A stretch of 64,000 nucleotides of DNA, taken from assembly GCF_013376045.1 (NCBI RefSeq), contig NZ_JABMJG010000006.1, positions 372,001-436,000 of the forward strand, read 5' to 3'. Both the position numbers and the translations under genes were made by a program. Of this stretch, positions 16,935 through 26,800 are shown in pieces. This DNA comes from Variovorax sp. SG517. GTDB lineage: Bacteria > Pseudomonadota > Gammaproteobacteria > Burkholderiales > Burkholderiaceae_C. Within the stretch, counting starts at the first letter, position 1. Every line of letters starts with the position of its first letter. The notes beneath the pieces are model-generated. The model was not told the DNA's origin and did no database searches. It was given only the letters and a program-made list of their open reading frames with translations.

Positions 16935-17810
16935 ATGGAACTTCTTGCATCTTCCTATTGGCGCGACAAAGAGTTGGCAGGCCTGCAGTTCACCGCCAAC
17001 CGGTTCGTTCAACGAGAGATCCGGGCGCACCGGCATGGCGGCTACACGCTGTCGGTTTCCGATACCGAGTTGCATGTGAGAACGAGCGCCGGCGTCACCG
17101 TGGTGCCCCCTGGTGCGCTGCTGCGCATCGGTCCGCAGGTCTGGCATTCGATCAAGGCGCGAAGCACGCCGTGGCGCGAGGACGCGATGTACTGCAGCGT
17201 GGCGGTTGCGCGCTGCGTGAACCCGGTGCCCGAGGCGGACGACGGCATGCACGGGCCAGAGCCCGAACCGGTCTCGGTGTTCGCGTGCGAGCCCTGGGGG
17301 CGCGAGTTCGCGCAGTGCCACAGGCTGCTGCACGAGATCGCGGACACGGGCCGCGAGGACGCGGGCATCGCGGCGCGCGCACTGGTGCGCCGCCTGCTCG
17401 CGCAGTGGATCCCGATGCAAGCCGGCAAGACGACCGAGTCAGGCGAGGCGGACGATCGCCTGCGCCGCTCCTACGGCCTGATCGCCACCGGCTTCCAGCA
17501 ACGCCTGACGCTCGACGACCTTGCCGAGGCGGTCAACTGGCATCCGATCCATCTGCACCGCCGCTTCAAGGACGCATGGGGCTTCACGCCGCACGAGCTG
17601 CTGGTGGGGCACCGCATCGAATACGCGCGAGACCTCATGGCCGGCGGCGCCCGCGTGACCTATGCGGCGCACGCGGCCGGCTTCAGCGACCAGAGCCACC
17701 TGCACAAGACCTTCATGAGCACCTACGCGGTGGCGCCGAGCGAGTACCGGCGGCTGTCGGCGCTCGATGCGCTGCAACCGCCGGCGGCGAGGAACGGCAT
17801 CGTCGACTGA
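16935..17810 (+). CDS. AraC-family transcription regulator (copy 1)
   Basis: 291 residues. The N-terminal cupin-like sensor (~1-110) includes REIRAHRHGGYTLSVSD and the PPGALLRIGPQVWHSI loop. The C-terminal double helix-turn-helix (~175-275) includes LTLDDLAEAVNWHPIHLHRRF and RVTYAAHAAGFSDQSHLHKT. It is divergent from the peptide-importer/NRPS operon, so it most likely controls that operon. It is closely similar to the AraC protein at 42098-42997 along its full length, with a near-identical C-terminus (KTFMSTYAV..., ALDALQPP.ARNGI). Gene order puts it convergent with the giant type III-linked gene. Confidence 0.92.
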   Translation: MELLASSYWRDKELAGLQFTANRFVQREIRAHRHGGYTLSVSDTELHVRTSAGVTVVPPGALLRIGPQVWHSIKARSTPWREDAMYCSVAVARCVNPVPEADDGMHGPEPEPVSVFACEPWGREFAQCHRLLHEIADTGREDAGIAARALVRRLLAQWIPMQAGKTTESGEADDRLRRSYGLIATGFQQRLTLDDLAEAVNWHPIHLHRRFKDAWGFTPHELLVGHRIEYARDLMAGGARVTYAAHAAGFSDQSHLHKTFMSTYAVAPSEYRRLSALDALQPPAARNGIVD

Positions 17811-17815
17811 CGCCG

Positions 17816-17846
17816 CGCGACCCCACGCGGCCCCGCACGGGTCGCG
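17816..17846. terminator. Hairpin between convergent genes
   Basis: An 8-base perfect inverted repeat, CGCGACCC (17816-17823) and GGGTCGCG (17839-17846), with a 15-base loop. It sits in the 42 bases between the convergent AraC and giant genes. There is no T-tract, so it is only a candidate bidirectional terminator. Confidence 0.45.
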
Positions 17847-17852
17847 TCCAAG

Positions 17853-20800
17853 TCAGGCGAGCAGTACCTCCGCCGCCTTCGTGCGCTGGGAGTGGCCCGG
17901 ATCGACGTTGAGGAAGCCCGACAGCGCCGGGTTGACGGGCTGCAGCGGGTCCTGCGCCGTACCCGCATCGAGCATCGCCTGGAGTTCGACGGCCGTGGGC
18001 TGCATCGTGTCGACGATGAAGCGCACGCCGCCGCGCTGGGGATGCGTCGGTGTCGGTGTCGGCGTTGGCGTCAGAGTTGGCTTCGGATTCGGTGTCGGGT
18101 TGGGCGTTGTCGTCGACTTGGGTATCGGTGTCGGAGTGAACGTCAGGGTGGGGGACGGAGTCGGCACCGGCGTGGTCGTCTGCGAAGGAGTGGGCGTCGG
18201 TGTGGGTGTAGGAGCCGGCTGCTGCGGCTTCTTGTTCTTCTCGTGCATCGACCATTCCTCGGCCGCCACCCGTGCGGCGACGGCCACGCCCAGCAGAACC
18301 AGCGGCGCCGCGCCGCGGCGGATCCAGCCGTGCGAGGTCTCGGTCGGATTCGTCCTGGCCTCTCCGAGCGGGGCGTTGAAGTAGTTGGTCAGGCGCGAGT
18401 GGTAGACCATCGGTCCCATCTGCCGGTTCGAGCGGTATTCGTCGATGTAGTCCTTCTGCGTGCCGCGGAAGATGCCTATGTCGCTCGCCACCTTCATCAA
18501 CTGCGGTGTCGCGAGGTCCCATTGGCCGGCGCGGATGTACATGTAGGCCTGGATGCTGTCGGAGATCGTCAGGCCGATCGTTCCGCTGGAGTCGCCCCAC
18601 GACGAGAACTGCGCCAGGCGCTGCGTGAAGGTGCGCTTGACCATCGGGCCGCCGTCGGGTGCCACGCCGTCGTGCGTGACGGCCTTCGGGTTGCCCAGGC
18701 CGATGAGGGCGCGCCTGAACCACGAGTAGCCGTTGGTTGCCTTGTAGACCGGCAGCGGATTGCCGTCCTTGTCGAGCGGCGCCGTGGTGGCCTTGGGCGG
18801 CGGCGTCTCGCCGGCCTTGGGGGCCGGGGCCTCGGTCGATCCGCGCTCGCTCATGACGTGCCCGCCGCGCGCCTGCGCGATCGATGCATAGCGGTTCGCC
18901 ACGCTGGCGCCGAGGCCGGTGGCGTTGCCCACCGCATAGTGCAGGCTGCCCTCGTTGCTGATCCACTGGCGCACGCCGTCGAGCGTGGTGATGTCCCAGG
19001 TCCACTGGTGGCTCGGCGCGTCGAAGAAGGGGTTCAGGTACAGCCGCGTGCCCGCCGAGTGGCTCAGCCCGAAGCTCAGCACGCGCGCGCCGAACAGCGC
19101 GCGGCCCACCGGCGAGTTCGGCGAGGTGAGCTTGCCGGGGCTCTGGTCCAGCACGGCGCGCGAGCGTTCGTCCGACGGGTTGGCGCGCAGCGTTTCCGTG
19201 GCCATCGCGATGGTCTGGCGGTCGGCCTTCGGAATGCCGCGGAATGCGCCGCGGGCGCCCGTGGTCTGGCGCGCGACGGTGTCGAGCGGAATGCCCTCCA
19301 GCGTCTTGAGCGCGGCGTTGACGTCACCGCTCTTGTTCGCCATGGTCTGCACAGCCTCGCGGTAGCGCGCGCGGTCCGCGCCCGGCACGTTGCGCAGCAG
19401 GCGCCCGCGCACGAATCCCGCATGCTGGGTGCCGCGTCCCACTTCCGGTGCGGTCATCAGCAGCGCCGCGGCCTGGGTGTCGCGGGGGTTTGCGTTGAAT
19501 GCCTTCAGCGCCTGGGCGTAGTCGTTGCGAAGCGCCGGCGGTATCCGGTTCAGCCAGCCGCGCTTGCCGATCACCGGGCGAGCGCTGCGCTCGATCGCGC
19601 CCTTGTAGAGCGTGTCGAGGGCGGTTGTGCTGTCGGGGTTCCTCGACAGGATCCTGAGCGCCTTGGCATAGTCGTGGCGGCCCTCGATGCCGCGCCGCGC
19701 CGCGTGCCAGCTGTCGAGCTGGCTCTTGAGCTGGAACAGCGAGGCCTCGCGCTTGGCCGGATCGGCGATGTTGCCGATCAGCGCGAAGGTGTCCTGGTCC
19801 TTTGGGTTGAGGTACTTCTGCAGCCGGATCTTGCCGCCCTGCTTCAGGCCCGCGATGCTGCCGCGGTAGAAGAAGGCTTCGTAGGCGTAGCGAAGGAACA
19901 CGGCGCGCGCACCGACGTAGCCGCCGAGCGAAGCGCCGGCGACGCCGAGCGCCGGGTTGGTCATGTGCAGGCCCAGTGCCGCGCCGCCGAAGCGCACGGC
20001 GCCATAGAAGGCCGCGCCGGTGCCGACCATGTAGCCGACCGACTTGAGGAAGATCTTCCTCTTCTGCGCCGGCGTCATCACCTGATCGTTCTGCTCCATC
20101 GTCTTGTGCGGATCGACGAAGACCTCGCCGGGCTTCGGCGCATGCGCGGCCTGGCGGTTGCTGATGCTGACGGGGTGTATCGCGCCGTCGGGGCGCACGC
20201 CCACGATGCCGTCGACCTGCGCCTGGGTGAAGCGTCCGGTGGCCGCGACCTGGGCCATCTCGGTTTTCGGGCCGATCAGCCGCACCACGCCCACGAGGCC
20301 GCTGCCTTCGGCGTTCGCATGCGCGGCCGCCGCCGCGCGCGCGGTCTCGAAGCTGGAGTACACGTGCGATCGGTCGAGCAGCGAGAAGGTGGCGTCGGGC
20401 GCGCCCTGGTTGAGGCCTGCCGCGTCCCGGGCCAGCACGTAGCGCCCGCCGACGTAGTCCGGCGCACCGATGAAGGAGGGCGCCTGGCCGCGTGCCCATT
20501 GCATGAAGCGCGTGCGCAGCGGAACGTCGCGCGCGGCATGGCCGTCAGGCGAGCCGGCGCTTGCGAGGTAGTGCGTCTGCTCGACGTCCTCGGGCGTGGC
20601 CGGGGCCTTGCTTGCCTGGAGTTCTCGCATCGTGGCCGGGCCCGCGTAGGCGGGGCGCGGCTTGGTGTAGTCGCTGCCCCCTTCGAGCAGCGCGTCCATG
20701 TCGGGCTCGACCATCGCGAGGCCGGTGGACTCGCCTGCCTGGTGATTGGCCGCCGCCGTGCTCGGTGCTGCCGGCGCGGTTGCGCCTTCGCGCCATGCGG

Positions 20801-23800
20801 CCGAGCGCACGTTCGGAATGCCGATGGGCATCGGCTTCCCGTTCGCACCGACGTGCACCGAACCCATGATCTCCTCGGGCGTCGCGCGGCCGCGCTTCGT
20901 CAGCGGCGCCATGGTGCCGTCGGGATGGATGCGGTACACCCACGCGCCGCCCTTCTGCTGCGCCGCGGCGGAGGCCTCGGCGAAGGTCCCGAAGGTGTTG
21001 TTGCGCTTGGCGCGCACGCCGGTGCCGCCGTACATGGTTTCGCCCGGCGCCATCGGATGGACGGCGAAGCGCACGTTCGAACCCGCGGCGGGGTCCTCGG
21101 TGATGCGGGCCGTCACCGCGGCCTCGTCGGGCGAGGGCTGCAGCGGCCGCAGCCCCGAGCCGGGCTCGCTCGCGCGCTGGTGGAACGCGACGAGCCTGTC
21201 GCCGCGCAGCGCGATCTGCAGCCAGCTGCGCCCGTTGCCGAGCGTGGTCGGCGGCAGGGGAGCGCCGTGCGCATCCACGCCGGTGGCGGCGGGGTCCCTT
21301 GGCTGGCCGGCCGTCTTGACGGAGGGCGTGTCGGTGTCGCCGCGGCCGGTGCCGGCGGTGCGCGGCAGCTCGGGCGCGATCGGTCTTGTCGCGCGCGGGG
21401 GCTCCGGCATGGCGGATGCGGCGCGGGGCGCGGTGGGTTGCGCACCGGCCGGCTCGATCGACAGGCCCGGCCGAAAGCGCGCGTAGACCGGGGTGCCCTG
21501 CACCGCGATGTCGTCGTAGACGGTACGCCCGTTCTCGCGGATTCCGACGATGGGCAGCGACTGCAGCGGCTCGGCCTTGAGTGCGCCACCGTTGTAGGAG
21601 CTGCCTTCGTTGCTCAGGGAGATGCGCCGGGTGTAGAGGGAGCCCGGCGCGTTCGCGTCGCGGTTGTTCATCATGACCGACTCGGTTGCCGCGTACACGT
21701 CGTGGCCGAGCAGCGTGGCCAGGCGCTGCGCCATCGGCACCGCGCCGTCTCCGCTGAGGCACGACAGCATCAGCACCGGCTGGCCGTGATAGTTCTCGTG
21801 CGCGACGATGGCTCGCGCCAACCCCTCGGCCGTGAGCGGATTGCCGCTCGCGTCGTTCATCATGCCTTCGAGCCCGTGGCCGTTGACCGCGAAGTAGCCC
21901 TCGGGAATGGGGACCGCCTCGCTGCCCGGCTTGCCGTCGCTGCGTACGGCGCGCTCGCCCGGCGCGAAGATCTCGAGGTCGGCCACGCGGCGGCGGAAGG
22001 CGTTGATGCCCATCTCGCTGCGGCCGGACTGCGTGTTGAGCAGGTCGACGCGCTGGCCGTTGGCGCTGGTGTAGATCAGCGGCCGGCCCGGCGCATAGCC
22101 CTCGGGGTAGGCGATGCGCAGGGCGGGCCTGCCCGGATGGGCGGTGACCTGCATGGCCTTCGCGGGGCCGCCTTGGGTGGTTTCGACCTTCACGGTGGCC
22201 ATCACGGCCGAGGGTGGGACGCTGCCGTCCGGCGCGATGCTTGCCGCGTGCACGATCGCGATCTCGTCGCCCAGCGCGACGAAGCCCTCTGGCTGCACCG
22301 TCGCGAGCGCTTCGTCGAGGGTGGCGTAGTGAGCGGGCAGGACGCCGGAGAAGTCGCCGCTGTTTTCGCCCTGTGCATGGGCGCTGGCGCGCTGCGCGGC
22401 GCTGGGGCTGTCCGTGCCGGCAGGCAATCCGTCGCGATGCGCGGCGAAGACGAAGCCGTTGTCGTCAACGGTGCGCGGATAGACGTAGTAGCGCACGCCC
22501 TCGGCTTCGCCGCCGGCGGCGAACACGGTGAGCAGCGAATCCGACCAGTTCGTCGGACCGAGACGGCTGGTTGCCGGCAGCGGATAGCTCGTGGGCCCGC
22601 CGAGCTCGGGGTCCTGTGCCGGCTTGTAGACAGCGAAGCTGCCCTCGTCGCCCTTGGCGGGCGATGCCGGCGTGGACTTCACGCTCACCAGGTCCTTGGT
22701 GCCTGCGTTCTGCTTCAGCCCGATGCGTTGCGCCGAGCGCACGAAGGGGGCGTTGGCGCGCGGTGCGTCTTCCGCGGTGTTCGAGCCTGGGGCCGCGCGT
22801 TTCTCCTGGGGACTGCGTGCGCCCGTCGGTGCGCGCGCGGCTCCCGGGGCATCGGCGGTATCGCCCGCGCGTCGCACCGAGGCCATGACCGGGTTGAACG
22901 AGACATCGGTCACGATGGACGGCAGCGCCGCCGGACCGGCCACGTCGGCGGGCACCGTACGCGGCGTTGTCGGCCATGCGACGCTCATGCGCGGCGGCTC
23001 GCGGAACGGCGTGAGCGCGTCGGGCTTTGTCGTTGCGTCCGCCGGCCTGGCGGCACCGGCCGTATCGGCGGCATCGACCGCATCGACAGGCTTGGGCGAC
23101 GCGGATTGCGCCGGTCGTCCGGGCACGGCCGCGTCGGTGGGCGTCGTGTTCCGCGCCTCGTCGCCCACCGTGCCGGCCGGCCGGTTCACGACCGCGGGCC
23201 GCGCGGTGTTCGTGGATGGCGGCTTGATCGCGTTGTGCACGCGCACGTAGCCCTTGGCGAAGATAGGCGAGGCAAAGCCCGCGGCGTTGACGCTGAGCAT
23301 CATGATCTGCTGCTCGCGCTCGGCCGGGCTCATCTGGTCCCAGTTCTTCACCAGCGAGTGCACGCCTTCCCCGGTGGCGTAGGCGCTGCCGAGGCCGAGC
23401 GGCTTGGAGGCCATCGCCGCGGGCTTGCCCCAGGCCTGGGCAGTCTTCGCGTAGCGCGCGAAGTCGGCCGCGCGTGCCTGTGCCGTCACGGCGTCGCCGG
23501 CGGCTTCGGCGGCCGTGGCCGCCTTGGCGGCCCGGCCTGCGCGCAGCGCGGCCATGGTGGCGCGCGTGGAGGCGCCCACCACCGGCACGCTGACCGTCGA
23601 GAGACCGAGGTTCAGCCAGTCCATGCGCGCCTGCTCGCTGTTCGCCGGATTGATGCTCTGGCCGTGCGCGCTGAGCTTGTTCAGGTCTTCGACCGAGGTC
23701 GCGACGCCGTAGCCGGCCGCGAGCACGGTGAACGCGCCGGCCGCCAGCATGACGCCAGGCGCCGCGAGCGTGCCGAAGGAGCCCACCGTCAGCGCCACGC

Positions 23801-26800
23801 CGGCCACCAGGCCCACGCCGGCGACCACCATGTCCAGGTGGGTCGCGCGCCGGAAGGTCTCCCATCCGGTCTCGGTGCGCGCGTCGCCGGCGAAGAGCTT
23901 GACGTTGCCGTTCTGGTCGAGCGAGTAGCTGGCGTCCTCGGGCGTGACGAGCTTCACGCCCTCTACCGGCAGGCTGTTGTTGGCGCGGTAGTCCGTGAGG
24001 TTCTTGTAGGTCCAGGCCTGTTCGTCGACGAGCTTGGTCTCGCCCGGCTTGTCCTTGCTCTCGACCTTGAAGATCGCCGTCTTGATGATGCCGCCGTCGT
24101 CGCTGTCGAGGGCGTAGACGACGGGCAGCACGGTCACGTGCGCGTGCTCGCCGCCGACTTCCACCACCTTGTCGACCATCTTCGAGAGCAGGTCCTTCTG
24201 CGCGTCGCCGAGGTTGCCGAAGAGGCGCTGGTTCTGCCGGATGCGCTCGCTGTCGGCCGGCGTCGCGGCATCGAGCGAGCGGCTGGGGTTCCAGCCGAGC
24301 GCAAGGCCGATCTCGTTCTCGAGCTGCGTGCGGCTCTTCATCTCGATCGGGCCGCCGCCGTACTGCACGAACTGGTCGTTCATGATGGCCTGTGCCATCA
24401 CCTGCGGGTTCTTCTCGAAAAGCCGGTAGAGCGCGCGCTTGTCCTCGCGCTGGTTGAACGGCAGGTTCTGGATGGTGAATTCCTGCTGCTGCGCGTAGGC
24501 GTTGTCGCGTGCGCCGGCGGCCTGGTAGCGCACGGCCGTGTCCGACTGGGTCTGCGCCGCCTGCAGCTTCTTCCATGTGTCGCTGCCGGTCTCGGCCAGG
24601 CCGGGGTTGGCACTCTTCCATTTCTCGTGCGCCGACTTCGCGGCTGCGAGATCGCGCGCCGCAGTGTCGGTGTGGAACTTGTTGACCGAGCTGAGCCAGT
24701 CCTTGCGCGCGGCGTCGGCCTTGTCGCGCGCATCGTCGGCGGTCTGCTGCGGCGAGGTGGCGTAGCACAGCTGTGCGCGGCCCGCGCGCTTGTCGGCTTC
24801 GATGCGCTGGCGCGCGTGGTTGGCCTCCTGCCAGGCGATCGCGGCATCGACTGCGAGCTGTTCGTTCTGGGCGATGGTGACGCGCGTCTTGGCGTCGTCG
24901 AGGTCGTTGCCCAGCGCGGTGCGGTCGCCGGTGCCTGCGTCGTAGTCGGCCTGTGCCTTGTCGCGTGCCTTGATCGCATCCGTGAGGTTCTGGTCCACCG
25001 TCTTCTTGCGCGGCGCGAGGTCGTCGCCGAAGTTCAGCGTGGGCGCGGGCTTGCCGTCGGGCCCGGGCGCCGGCTGTGCGCCGGGCTGCGGCGGCGCATC
25101 GGCCGCGGCCTGCGCAAGGCGTTTCTCGACGTCGGCGCGCGCACCGCGCGCCTTCGCCAGGTCGCCGTCGCCGAACTCGGAGGTCTTCCACCGCGCGGCC
25201 GTGGCGGGGTTCATCTTGTAGGTGCCGGCGCGCACCGAGAAGTCGACCATCTTGCCCTGGTCGGACTGCTGCCAGCCGAAGACCTTCGAGTCCTTCTTGA
25301 TCGTGACGTTGTAGCCGCCGTTGCAGTCCGAGTGCACCTCGATGTCGTCGGGCGAGAGGCCGCGCGGCAGGCCCTCGGCGCTGACCTTGCCGTCGTCGCC
25401 GCGCTTGATGTTCCAGGTCGGGTCGTAGTTCTTCGGGTAGACGTCGCCTGTGGTCGACTTGTCGCCGTTCATGAACATCGTCAGCTGCGGCTTGGCGAAG
25501 GTCGTGCGGTCGTACTGGTAGCGAGCGGCATACCAGGCGCGTTCGGCGTCGATTAGGCCGAGCTGGGTCTCGATGTCGCGCTTGGAGAGATCGAGCGCGT
25601 CGAGTTCGTCGAGCGCCTTCTGCTGCTCGGCCCCGGTGGCCTTGCTGCCGGGCGCGGTGAGCGTCGTCACCTCCGCGGCCTTCTTGTCGTAGGCCTCCTT
25701 CGCCGCGGGCAACTGCGTCTCGCGCATCTTCTTCTCGTCGTCGGCCGAGAGCTTCGGCTTCGCGCCGTCGGCCAGGCGCTGGGCCTCGCGCGCCGCCACG
25801 CGCAGGTCATCCAGCTTGCCGCCGTCCACGGTCTTGCCCGCGGCCTGGTCGCGCTCGGCCGCGCGCAGGTCCTGCATGGCCTTCAGCGCCTTGGCGTCGG
25901 CCTGCGCGGCGCGCTGCTGCTCGAGCGCCCGGCCCAGGTCCTGCGGCCTGGCGTTGGCGACGGCGTTGTTGGCGTCGGTCAGCCCCCGGTTGATCTTGTC
26001 CGCGCGATCGAGATAGCCGGCCTCGTCGAGCTTGGCGCGGCTGCCGTCGGCGCCGCCGAAGAGGTCGTCCTTGACGGCGTTCAGCGTGGTCGTGGTCTGG
26101 TCGCCGCGGGCCTTGGCGGCATCCTGTTTTTCGTTCGCGGCGTACAGCGCGGCGGTCAGCGGATCGAGCTCGGTCTTCTTGTCGCCGTCGACGTAGAAGT
26201 ACTTGCCGTCGATGTTCTTGACCTTCTTGCCTTCCTCGCTGCCGGGCTTGGCCCAGAACGCGGGGTCGTAGCCGTCGGGATCGATGTTCCGCGTTGTGGT
26301 CTTGTCACCGTCGTGCTCGGTCACGGTGACGCGGGCGGGGCGCTGCAGCGATGCCGCGCTCCATGCGCTCTCGGCGTCGGTCTTGGCATTCTCGGCGTCG
26401 CTGGCCCCGAGCTTGGCGTCGAGGTCGTCGCTCAGCGCGTGCATGTAGCGCTGGCCCTGCTGCGCATCGCGCAGGGCGGCGTCGGCCTTCTGGATCTCCT
26501 TGGCATCGCCGCCGGCCACCGCCTGGTCGTACTTGAAGCTCAGCTCCTTGACCTCGGCGTCGGCGACGCGCGCGTTGTAGTCGGCATCGACCGTGCCGAG
26601 GGTGTTCGTCTTGGGGTTCTGCGGGTCCGACGGATCGGTGGTGCCGAAAGCCTTCTCGGCGCTCTGGAGTTCGGACTTGGCGCGGTTGGCCACGGCCCGC
26701 AGGCGCTCGGCTTCGGCCTTCGCGTTCTGCTGCGCGGTGATGATCGTGTCGTTGCCGCCGCCGCCGGTGCCGAAGCTGGCGGCGTATTTCTCGGCCTTGG

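Noticed and set aside
18035..18232. Non-coding microsatellite or CRISPR-like repeat
   Set aside because: The repeat is in frame and codes the Pro-Thr linker; there are no spacers of regular length.
17892..25556. A 2554-codon open frame on the plus strand opposite the giant gene
   Set aside because: It is the antisense shadow of a GC-rich coding sequence. Its protein is Arg/Gly/Val-rich without domains, and the minus frame has the better codon pattern and recognisable motifs.
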